The notes below the pieces were generated by a model. It made no database searches. It was not told the origin of the DNA and worked only from the letters and a program-made list of their open reading frames with translations. Source: Amycolatopsis taiwanensis DSM 45107 (lineage in GTDB: Bacteria > Actinomycetota > Actinomycetes > Mycobacteriales > Pseudonocardiaceae). From it: 64,000 bases of DNA. The position numbers and the translations under genes were made by a program. The stretch lies in NCBI RefSeq assembly GCF_000519205.1, contig NZ_JAFB01000043.1, positions 16,551-80,550 of the forward strand. The letters run 5' to 3'. Shown here one piece after another: positions 7,836 through 14,898 of the stretch. Each line of letters opens with the position of its first letter. Positions within the stretch are counted from its first letter, which is position 1.

Positions 7836-8567
7836 GTGGCTGGTGGCACGGAGGACGCAGAGGTCGAGGCGCGTGAGGTCTCCCGGCAGCGGATCGTCGA
7901 GGCTGCGGCCGACCTGCTCGCGCACGAGGGACGTGAGGCGGTCACCACCCGGGCGGTCGCGGCCGCCGCCGGGGTACAGGCCCCGGCGATCTATCGCCTG
8001 TTCGGCGACAAGGACGGGCTGCTCGACGCGGTGGCCGAGCACGGCTACGCCACCTTCCTCGCGGCTAAACACGCCGACACCCGACCGCAGGATCCCGTAG
8101 AGGATCTGCGCGCGGGCTGGGACCTCGCCGTCGAGTTCGGGCTCGCCAATCCCGAGCTGTACACGCTGATGTACGGCGAACCCAGGCGCGGGACGGACTC
8201 AGCCGCCTTCCAGGCCGGCATGGAGATCCTGCTCGGACGCATCCACCGCCTCGCCGCCAGCGGTCGACTGCGCGTCGACGAGGAACTCGCGGCCTCGGTC
8301 ATCCACGCGACCGCCCGCGGAGCCGTGCTCACCTGGCTGTCGCTCCCTGACAATCGACGCGACCCCGCCCTCCTCGCCGTCCTGCGCGAAGCGATGATCG
8401 CCGCCGTCGCCCTCGACGAACCCGCCGTGCGCGATGTGGGCCCCGCCGGCGCCGCCCGGGCGCTGCGTGCCCTGCTACCCGAACAGACAACGCTCACCAG
8501 CGCGGAGCGACACCTGCTCGGCGAATGGCTCGACCGCCTGACCGCCGACCACCACGAGGACCGCTGA
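7836..8567 (+). CDS. TetR-family transcriptional regulator
   Basis: A 243-residue repressor with an N-terminal helix-turn-helix at about 17-62 (RQRIVEAAADLLAHEGREAV, then TRAVAAAAGVQAPAIYRLFG) and an all-helical ligand domain. Its GTG start at 7836 lies only a few bases after TTATCCTT (7822-7829), which resembles a -10 box, so the message may be leaderless. The neighbouring 17-bp-arm palindrome suggests it represses both itself and the divergent decarboxylase-like gene. The likely ligand is an aromatic acid, by inference from that neighbour. Confidence 0.88.
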   Translation: MAGGTEDAEVEAREVSRQRIVEAAADLLAHEGREAVTTRAVAAAAGVQAPAIYRLFGDKDGLLDAVAEHGYATFLAAKHADTRPQDPVEDLRAGWDLAVEFGLANPELYTLMYGEPRRGTDSAAFQAGMEILLGRIHRLAASGRLRVDEELAASVIHATARGAVLTWLSLPDNRRDPALLAVLREAMIAAVALDEPAVRDVGPAGAARALRALLPEQTTLTSAERHLLGEWLDRLTADHHEDR

Positions 8568-8671
8568 CCCGACCTCCACGGCCCACACACTTCCGGCAGG
8601 GGAATCGGGCGCACGACCACAGGCCCACGACGCACGACGCACGCTGTTCGGCATGTGTGGATGTTGCCGCG

Positions 8672-8960
8672 TCACAGTTCAACACGCCAACAGGGGAGCG
8701 GAGTCCAGATCGGTCTTCGAGACCTGCTTCCACAACAGATGGAACAGCGTCGGCAACACCGCGATCGGATCGCCGACACGCCGAGCTCCGTCCAGCAACG
8801 ATAACGGCTGCTGAAACGCCGCAGCAAGTCGGTAGCCCGGCCCGCGTGCAAACACCGGGAAGGGCGATAGCCCGCCAACCACCGCAAGTTCGCCATCCGC
8901 TCCACGTCCTTCGCCCTGACGGAAGGCCGATCGCGGAGGAGGACTGCTGATTCATCAGAT
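8672..8960 (-). pseudogene. Decayed C-terminal fragment of a TnsA-like transposition endonuclease subunit
   Basis: The 556-bp gap between the TetR gene and the gene at 9124 contains no intact gene, but on the minus strand two frames together read like the end of the actinobacterial TnsA-like family. One frame gives VERMANLRWLAGYRPSRCLHAG (about 8930-8840). A shifted frame continues with LSLLDGARRVGDPIAVLP and LFHLLWKQVSKTDLDSAPL (about 8820-8690). A frameshift lies near 8840. No TnsB/TnsC partners or element ends were seen, so this is a remnant. The identification is from memory of the family. Confidence 0.5.
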
Positions 8961-9123
8961 GCAACACAGAGGCTTCACTTAACATAATGTTCATTATCGG
9001 CGTTCGATCAGGACTGGTCGGAACACGGAGGTCACTCGTCTGGACGGCTGTTGGACGGCCTCGACATCGTCGACCGCGCCCGACTCGCTCGCAGGCCCGC
9101 GGTGTCCGGCGGATAGGGTCCGG

Positions 9124-9753
9124 ATGGTGACCGATCGCTGGCTCGAAATCGACTGGAAAACACCCCTTCCCGACAAGCGCGCGATTACGCGTTCACGGGA
9201 ACGCCTGAGATTCGAGCAGGTTTCGCTCGAACATCCCGCAATCGATGCGATGCTGGCCGAACTGCGACGGCTGTTCGCGGGCGGAGGCGCGCTCCTCGCG
9301 TCGTTCCGGGTGTTCGAGGACGATGCGGTGGCCCAGTGGTTCGCCAGCCGTAATCGCCTGCAAGAGTACGGGTTCTTCGGGCCTTTCCTGACCTCCGAGG
9401 CGGTCCGGACCGCGCTGCCGGAACTGGGCGCGCCGCGCCGGCTGGGCGACAAGTCGTTGGAATTGAAATGGCCACCCGGCAATTCCTTTTCCCTGGACGG
9501 GATCTTGGCAGGGTTCTTGCATGCCGGGGGCTGCTACGAGAAGTTCCAGGGCACGCCTGTCGAGGCCAAGCGCATGGCGGGCGATTTCACCCACGCCATT
9601 ATCGAGGACCGCTATGACGAATTTCTGGTTTATCACACCGACCAAGCCTGGGCCGGCTTCTTCGACGAAAATATTCCCGCAAACAACACCTTCGTCATTG
9701 TCGACAAGCGGAACGCACAGATCACCCTGCTCTGCCTCGCCGATGCCGATTAA
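9124..9753 (+). CDS. Hypothetical protein, 209 residues
   Basis: I do not recognise this family. The protein is soluble, without signal peptide or membrane segment, rich in aromatic residues and charged, with a predicted mixed alpha/beta fold (for example YEKFQGTPVEAKRMAGDFTH and DEFLVYHTDQAWAGFF). Codon use with strong third-position G/C over most of its length supports a real gene, though the last 120 bp are somewhat richer in A/T. The ATG at 9124 and the GTG at 9127 are both possible starts; neither has a clear ribosome site. Confidence 0.65.
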   Translation: MVTDRWLEIDWKTPLPDKRAITRSRERLRFEQVSLEHPAIDAMLAELRRLFAGGGALLASFRVFEDDAVAQWFASRNRLQEYGFFGPFLTSEAVRTALPELGAPRRLGDKSLELKWPPGNSFSLDGILAGFLHAGGCYEKFQGTPVEAKRMAGDFTHAIIEDRYDEFLVYHTDQAWAGFFDENIPANNTFVIVDKRNAQITLLCLADAD

Positions 9754-9765
9754 TACGGCGATCGT

Positions 9766-10143
9766 TCAGCGGATGCGTTCGAGTTCACGGGCGGTGTGAG
9801 CCAGTTCGTGGGCCATGCGCCGCAGCACCTCGGCCCCGGCGCCGTCCTCGGCGGCGGTTACGACGTCTTCGGCCGCGCATCGCACCTGGAACAGCCGGTC
9901 GAGCAGCGCGGTGATTTCGCCGTCGGACAGGACGACGGCATCCTCGGGCAGGCCGGTGCGCTGCACGGCGCTTCGCCTTTCGTAGGCCCGCTGGCGGCAA
10001 GACTGGCCGCAGTACCGGCGCCGCCGCCCGACCGTCGTTCCCTGCTCCAGCCGGCGTCCGCACCAGCCGCAGTGCCTGCCGTCGCGGCCGGTGCTGCCGG
10101 AGACGTCGGAGGGTGTCGTGGTGGGCGATGCGCCGTCGGTCAC
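9766..10143 (-). CDS. Small zinc-finger protein with C-terminal helical region
   Basis: A 125-residue protein. A C4 zinc site is formed by HCGWC (C25, C28) and YCGQSC (C45, C49), the latter in the segment RRYCGQSCRQRAYERRS, which resembles basic DNA- or RNA-binding knuckles of actinobacterial hypothetical proteins. The C-terminal half is helical and acidic. The function is unknown. It converges with the gene at 9124 and is divergent from the glycerophosphodiesterase gene. Confidence 0.75.
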   Translation of the reverse strand: MTDGASPTTTPSDVSGSTGRDGRHCGWCGRRLEQGTTVGRRRRYCGQSCRQRAYERRSAVQRTGLPEDAVVLSDGEITALLDRLFQVRCAAEDVVTAAEDGAGAEVLRRMAHELAHTARELERIR

Positions 10144-10229
10144 GGCATGATCCTAACCGCCCTCCCCCACCTCCATGATCGTTCGGCGGGTCGGGTGAAC
10201 CACCCGAGGAGTCGGCCCATGTTCATGCC

Positions 10230-11042
10230 ATGTCCACGCCGATGACGCACACTGAACGGGTGCAGATCATCCACCCCTACCTGACCGGCACGCACCCTCG
10301 GGCATTCGCGCACCGTGGGTGGCATCTGGACGACCTCCACGACATGGAGAACTCGCTCTCGTCGTTCCGCCGCGCGGCGGCCGAGGGTTACTCCTACATC
10401 GAGACCGACGTGCATGCCACCGTTGACGGCGTCGTGGTGGTGCACCACGACATGCGCCTCGACCGCACGACCGATGGACGCGGGCCGATCGCCAGGCAGC
10501 CCTGGTCGGCGGTCCGACGCGCCAAGATCGGCGGGCGGGAGCCGGTCTCGCGGCTGGAGGACGTGCTCGAAGAGCTCCCGGACGTCAAGTTCAACGTCGA
10601 CATCAAGAGCAGCGACGCGGTTGAGCCGTTCGTGCGGGTGATCGAACGGTTCGGGGCCTACGAGCGGGTCGCGGCGGCGGCGTTCTCCGACGCACGGCTG
10701 GCCCGGTTGCGCAGGCTGGCCGGGCCGAAGCTGATCACCGCGATGGGGCCGCGGTCGGTGGCCACGCTGTGGGCCAACGGCTGCTGGCCGTGGCTCCGAC
10801 TCGGTTTCTCGGGCCGGGGCGCGATGGCCCAGGTGCCGGTGCGGCAGGGTGTGCTGCGGGTGGTCGACCGCGCGTTTCTGCAGGCCGCCACGCGGGCCGG
10901 GATCGAGGTGCACGCCTGGACGATCAACGACCAGAACCACATGCGTGCCTTGCTGGATCTCGGGGTGCACGGCATCGTCACCGACCGCCCGGACCTGTTG
11001 CGCGCCCTTCTGATCGAACGCGGCGCCTGGCCGCCGGGCTGA
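10230..11042 (+). CDS. Glycerophosphodiester phosphodiesterase
   Basis: About 270 residues with the GDPD TIM barrel. The catalytic region is AFAHRGWHLDD with MENSLSSF, then YIETDVHATVDGVVVVHHD (metal-binding E/D and second catalytic His) and later NVDIKS. The enzyme hydrolyses glycerophosphodiesters to glycerol-3-phosphate and an alcohol. No signal peptide is seen, so it acts in the cytosol. A second ATG at 10242 is equally possible as start. It is followed after 39 bp by the thymidine kinase gene on the same strand. Confidence 0.88.
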   Translation: MSTPMTHTERVQIIHPYLTGTHPRAFAHRGWHLDDLHDMENSLSSFRRAAAEGYSYIETDVHATVDGVVVVHHDMRLDRTTDGRGPIARQPWSAVRRAKIGGREPVSRLEDVLEELPDVKFNVDIKSSDAVEPFVRVIERFGAYERVAAAAFSDARLARLRRLAGPKLITAMGPRSVATLWANGCWPWLRLGFSGRGAMAQVPVRQGVLRVVDRAFLQAATRAGIEVHAWTINDQNHMRALLDLGVHGIVTDRPDLLRALLIERGAWPPG

Positions 11043-11081
11043 GCACGGACGGGTTGAGGCGCGGCGGTAGTTTTTGCCGTC

Positions 11082-11822
11082 GTGACCTTGCTTGACGACG
11101 ATCCGACCGACGCGCTGGCCGCCGTTCGTGCCGCGCGGCGCACCCCCGTCCGTGGCCTGCTCAGGTTCTGCTACGGCCCGATGGACTGCGGGAAGTCCAC
11201 GCTGGCGCTGCAGATCAACCACAACCATGCCCGGCAGGGCCGGCGTGGCCTGCTGCTGGTGCGGCACGACCGGTCGGGCGCGCCGCGGATCACCAGCCGG
11301 ATCGGCATCACCCGGGAGGCCGTCGAGGTCGGCGAGGACACCGACCTGCGCGCGCTGATCCGCCGTCGGTGGGTGGCCGGGCAGCCGCTGGACTATTTGA
11401 TCGTGGACGAGGCGCAGTTCCTCTCCCCCGCCCAGGTGGAGCAGTTGGCGGAACTGGCCGACGAGGTCGGACTCGACGTCTACTGTTTCGGCATCGCCAC
11501 CGACTTCCAGAGCCACATGTTCCCCGGGGCGAAACGGCTGTTCGAGCTCGCCGACGAGTTGCAGCCGGTGCAGGTCGAGGTGTTGTGCTGGTGTGGTGTC
11601 CCTGGCCGGTTCAACGCGCGAGTACGTGACGGTGAGGTGCTGCGCGAAGGCGACACCGTCGTGGTCGCCGACACCGGGCCCACGGAGGTGGAAGACGAAA
11701 TACCATCACCTGCGCGTCCCGAATCGGCTACTTTGCGTTATCAAGTACTCTGCCGTCGCCATTTCCGGCTTGGTGATCTTGGTCCCTCCGCCGGCGGCCA
11801 CGGTCAGTTACGACTGACTTGA
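11082..11822 (+). CDS. tdk: Thymidine kinase (type II)
   Basis: A 246-residue enzyme that phosphorylates thymidine in the salvage pathway. The Walker A loop is YGPMDCGKST (31-40) and the Walker B end is LIVDEAQF with the catalytic E110. The lasso-domain zinc site is kept as CWC (C169, C171) and CRRH (C224, H227). It is longer than the about 200 residues of E. coli Tdk because of a 25-residue N-terminal lead and a C-terminal tail, as is common in actinomycetes. The start is GTG at 11082. Confidence 0.92.
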   Translation: MTLLDDDPTDALAAVRAARRTPVRGLLRFCYGPMDCGKSTLALQINHNHARQGRRGLLLVRHDRSGAPRITSRIGITREAVEVGEDTDLRALIRRRWVAGQPLDYLIVDEAQFLSPAQVEQLAELADEVGLDVYCFGIATDFQSHMFPGAKRLFELADELQPVQVEVLCWCGVPGRFNARVRDGEVLREGDTVVVADTGPTEVEDEIPSPARPESATLRYQVLCRRHFRLGDLGPSAGGHGQLRLT

Positions 11823-11988
11823 ACGTTGTTCGCATTGCTCTGAACCGGCTCGGAGGGTAGCCCGACTGGGGGATTCACCGAGAAGACAAGCGAAAACGCG
11901 TCACAGAGAGGTTCGAATCGCGTCCCTCTGGTGGAAGCTGTTGCCACGGGGTGAGCCAGCTCATCGTGAGCAACGACTCGGTATCGCG

Positions 11989-12015
11989 GGAATTCTCCGG
12001 GCACCGGCCGTCGTT
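11989..12015 (+). promoter_or_regulatory. Sigma-R-type promoter upstream of rbpA
   Basis: GGAAT (11989-11993), 19 bases, then GTT (12013-12015), about 58 bp before the rbpA start. This matches the GGAAT-N18/19-GTT consensus of the thiol-oxidative-stress sigma factor SigR of actinomycetes, and rbpA is a known SigR target in Streptomyces. The remaining 250-bp gap after thymidine kinase shows no other clear element. Confidence 0.65.
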
Positions 12016-12072
12016 GCATAGGGTGAGCACCACCCTGGCTCGAACCCGAGAGCCCACTGAAAGGACGTCATC

Positions 12073-12420
12073 ATGGCCGACCGTGTTCTCCGTGGAAGCC
12101 GGCTGGGAGCGGTCAGCTACGAGACCGACCGCAACCACGATCTGGCGCCACGCCGAACCGTGCGCTACGCCTGCCCGAAGAACCACGAGTTCGAGGTGCC
12201 GTTCTCCGATGACGCCGAGATCCCCTCGGTGTGGGAGTGCCGGCTGCACGGCAGCGAGTCCGAGATCGTCGATGGCGGGCAGCCCGAGCAGAAGAAGGTC
12301 AAGCCTCCGCGTACCCACTGGGACATGCTGCTCGAGCGGCGTTCCATCCCGGAACTGGAGGATCTGCTGAACGAGCGTCTGGCCGAGCTGAAGGGCCGTC
12401 GGACGTCCCGCTCGGCGTAG
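12073..12420 (+). CDS. rbpA: RNA polymerase-binding protein RbpA
   Basis: A 115-residue protein that binds the principal sigma factor and RNA polymerase and stabilises open complexes. Domains seen: N-terminal tail MADRVLRGSRLGAVSYETDR, the zinc-ribbon-like core domain (YACPKNHEFEVPFSDDAEIP, then WECRLHG), a basic linker (KKVKPPRTHWDMLLERRS) that contacts promoter DNA, and the sigma-interaction domain IPELEDLLNERLAELKG. The length is as expected. A ribosome site AAAGGA precedes the ATG. It is probably under SigR control, and is followed by a strong bidirectional terminator. Confidence 0.96.
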   Translation: MADRVLRGSRLGAVSYETDRNHDLAPRRTVRYACPKNHEFEVPFSDDAEIPSVWECRLHGSESEIVDGGQPEQKKVKPPRTHWDMLLERRSIPELEDLLNERLAELKGRRTSRSA

Positions 12421-12440
12421 CTGGCACAGCGCCCATTCAC

Positions 12441-12477
12441 AGCAAAAATCCCCCGCCGTTCGCGGGGGATTTTTGCT
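12441..12477. terminator. Bidirectional rho-independent terminator between rbpA and ppm1
   Basis: Perfect 16-bp arms (12441-12456 and 12462-12477) around a 5-base loop, with a GC-rich core and an A-run on one side and a T-run on the other (AGCAAAAATC / GATTTTTGCT). It sits between two convergent genes and can serve both. Confidence 0.95.
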
Positions 12478-12491
12478 GTCCGCTCCGGTCC

Positions 12492-13256
12492 TCAGCGCCG
12501 AAGCAAGCGTCGCAGCTGGTGCCAGCGGTGCTGGGCGCCCCAGATCCCCACGCGCACCATGGCTTCGCGGATGATCGAGCTGCTCATCTTCGACTGCCCG
12601 ATCTCCCGTTCGGTGAACGTGATCGGAACCTCGACCAGTTCGAAGCCGGCCTTCACGGTGCGCCACGCCAGGTCGATCTGGAAGCAGTAGCCGCGGGAGG
12701 CGATCTCGTCCAGTGGCAGCTTCTCCAGCACCGCGCGGCGGTAGGCGCGGAAGCCCGCGGTGTACTCGCGAACCCGCATGCCGAGCGCGAGGCGGGAGTA
12801 GAGGTTGGCGGCGCGCGAGAGCAGTTCGCGGTGCTTCGGCCAGTTCACCACGCTGCCGCCGGGCACGTACCGCGACCCGAGTACGAGGTCGGCGTCGGAG
12901 AGCGCTTCGAGCATCCGCGGGAGATCCTCGGGAGCGTGCGACCCGTCGGCGTCCATCTCGACGATGGTGGCGTAGTCACGTTCCAGTCCCCAGCGGAAAC
13001 CGGCGACGTAGGCGGCGCCGAGCCCTGCCTTCTCGGTGCGGTGCAGCACGTGGACCCGATCGTCGTCGGCGGCGAGCTTGTCGGCCAGCTCGCCGGTGCC
13101 GTCCGGGCTGCCGTCGTCGACCACGAGCGCGTGCACGTCCGGCAGGCTTTCGTGCAGCCTCTGGAGGATGGGCGTGAGGTTCTCACGCTCGTTGTAGGTC
13201 GGGACCACCACCAGAACCGGGTCGATCGGTTGTGCTGCCCGTGGCGCTTGGGCCAT
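12492..13256 (-). CDS. ppm1: Polyprenol monophosphomannose synthase
   Basis: A 254-residue GT2 glycosyltransferase that makes polyprenyl-phosphate mannose, the mannose donor for extracytoplasmic mannosylation and lipoglycans. It has VVVPTYNERENLTPIL, LVVDDGSPDGT (D47/D48), and IVEMDADGSHAPED with the metal-binding D-x-D (102-104), and the GQSKMS segment typical of the DPM1 group. In Mycobacterium it is fused to Lnt; here the two are separate adjacent genes (25-bp gap, same strand), the arrangement of Streptomyces and Pseudonocardiales. Confidence 0.92.
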   Translation of the reverse strand: MAQAPRAAQPIDPVLVVVPTYNERENLTPILQRLHESLPDVHALVVDDGSPDGTGELADKLAADDDRVHVLHRTEKAGLGAAYVAGFRWGLERDYATIVEMDADGSHAPEDLPRMLEALSDADLVLGSRYVPGGSVVNWPKHRELLSRAANLYSRLALGMRVREYTAGFRAYRRAVLEKLPLDEIASRGYCFQIDLAWRTVKAGFELVEVPITFTEREIGQSKMSSSIIREAMVRVGIWGAQHRWHQLRRLLRR

Positions 13257-13281
13257 CCGTATCCTCTCTCGGCGGATTTCG

Positions 13282-14892
13282 TTACTCCGCCCCGGTTGCT
13301 CGCGTGTCGTCGGCGCTCGCGCGCCGGGTGCGCCGGCCGTACCCGAGCCCGATCAGCACTCCCGCGAGTGCCGCTGAGACCAGCCCGTATTCCGTCCACG
13401 CACCGAGTCGATCCGACAGCGTAGTCGTGTCCCGCAACGGCACGCGGCCGACCAGGGATGCTGCGGTGAACTCGCTGGTAGAGGCGGTGATCGTGCCGTC
13501 GGGAGCGATCATCGCGCTGACCCCGCTGGTGGCGGAAACCACAACCGCGCGACTGTGTTCGACGGCGCGCAGCCGGGCCATGGCCAGCTGCTGGTAGCTC
13601 ATTTCGCTCTTGCCGAACCACGCGTTGTTGGTGGGCAGGACGATGAGCTGGGCGCCGTAGTCGACGGCGTCGCGGGAGACGTAGTCGTAGGCGATCTCGT
13701 AGCAGATCGGGGTGGCGACTCGAGTTCCGGCGACGTCGAGCACGGAGGGCGCGGAGCCGGGCAGCATGTCGCTGGTGTCGTCGACGAAGGGCGTGACCCA
13801 CTCGGCGATCGCGCGCGCCGGGACGAATTCGGCGAAGGGTACGAGTTGCTGTTTCGCGTAACGCGCGCCTGGCCCGGTCTGCGGATCCCAGACGATCTCG
13901 ACGTTCTGGGCCTGTCCGCCGGGTGGCCGGAACCGGGCGCCGACCAGGGTGGGCGCGCCGAGGTCGGCGACCGCCTGGTTGAGCACGGGATCGGCGCGGC
14001 CGAAGGAGTCGGTGGCGGTCTCCGGCCAGATCACCAGGTCGGGTTCCGGCTGCGCACCGGCTCGGATCTCGGCGGCCAGCTGCTCGCTTTGCCGCAGGTG
14101 GTTGGTGCGCAGGGTCGCCGACTCGTTCAACAGGGCGAGCCCGACGTTGGGCGCGTTGCCCTGGACGGTGGCGACGGTCAGGGTGCCGCCCTCCGCGGCG
14201 GTGGCGATGGTCGGCCACGCGGCGAGCCCGGCGAGCACCGGGACCAGGGTGGCAGCGGCGGGCGCGATCAGCGTGTGCCGCGGCCGGTTGAGGCGGGTGA
14301 GCAGGGCGGCCAGGCCGAACCCGCTCAGCACCACGGCGAATCCGACCAGGGGCGCGCCGCCGATGGAGGCCAGCGACAGGAACGCGCCTTCGGGCTGGCT
14401 GAACGCGACCCGGCCCCAGGGGAAGCCGCCCAGCGGCCACCAGGTTCGCGGGGTTTCCGTCGCGATGATCACCAGTGCCATCCAGGCCGGCGCGCCCGGC
14501 AGCCGCGCCACCAGGGTGCACAAGGCGCCCCCGACGCCGAGGTAGGCGGCCAGCGTGGCGGACAGCGCGAGCCACGGCCAGGGGCCGAAGTCGGCCCCGA
14601 GGAAGTCCTGGAGCCAGATCAGCAGCGGGAGGTACATGGCAAGGCCGAACACGAAGCCGTAGCCGAGTCCGCCCCAGAGCCGGCGCCCGCGCAGGGCCAG
14701 GCCGAACCCGGCGAAGGCCAGCGGTGCCAGCCACCACAGGGGGCGGGGCGCGAAGCTGAGGTAGAAGACGTACCCGGAGGCGGCGGTCAGCAGCAGCCGC
14801 AGCAACCAACCGCGCCAGGACGGGCGGATTCTCTCGCGGTTGCGCTTCTCCCGTGCCGGGGCGCCCGACGCTGTCACTGGTGCGGCCACCAC
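13282..14892 (-). CDS. lnt: Apolipoprotein N-acyltransferase
   Basis: A 536-residue membrane enzyme that adds the third acyl chain to lipoproteins. The N-terminal half has about seven membrane segments (for example LLLTAASGYVFYLSF, FVFGLAMYLPLLIW). The C-terminal nitrilase-like domain keeps the catalytic triad E291 (WPETATDS), K347 (YAKQQLVPFAEF) and C397 (PICYEIAYD), and a last membrane segment follows (LVSAALAGVLIGLGYG). It is upstream of ppm1 in one operon and probably anchors or activates Ppm1, as in related actinomycetes. Confidence 0.92.
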   Translation of the reverse strand: MVAAPVTASGAPAREKRNRERIRPSWRGWLLRLLLTAASGYVFYLSFAPRPLWWLAPLAFAGFGLALRGRRLWGGLGYGFVFGLAMYLPLLIWLQDFLGADFGPWPWLALSATLAAYLGVGGALCTLVARLPGAPAWMALVIIATETPRTWWPLGGFPWGRVAFSQPEGAFLSLASIGGAPLVGFAVVLSGFGLAALLTRLNRPRHTLIAPAAATLVPVLAGLAAWPTIATAAEGGTLTVATVQGNAPNVGLALLNESATLRTNHLRQSEQLAAEIRAGAQPEPDLVIWPETATDSFGRADPVLNQAVADLGAPTLVGARFRPPGGQAQNVEIVWDPQTGPGARYAKQQLVPFAEFVPARAIAEWVTPFVDDTSDMLPGSAPSVLDVAGTRVATPICYEIAYDYVSRDAVDYGAQLIVLPTNNAWFGKSEMSYQQLAMARLRAVEHSRAVVVSATSGVSAMIAPDGTITASTSEFTAASLVGRVPLRDTTTLSDRLGAWTEYGLVSAALAGVLIGLGYGRRTRRASADDTRATGAE

Positions 14893-14898
14893 TCAACC

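Noticed and set aside
8525..8950. A 141-codon plus-strand frame after the TetR gene
   Set aside because: No ribosome site, and the opposite strand carries the better-supported TnsA-like remnant.
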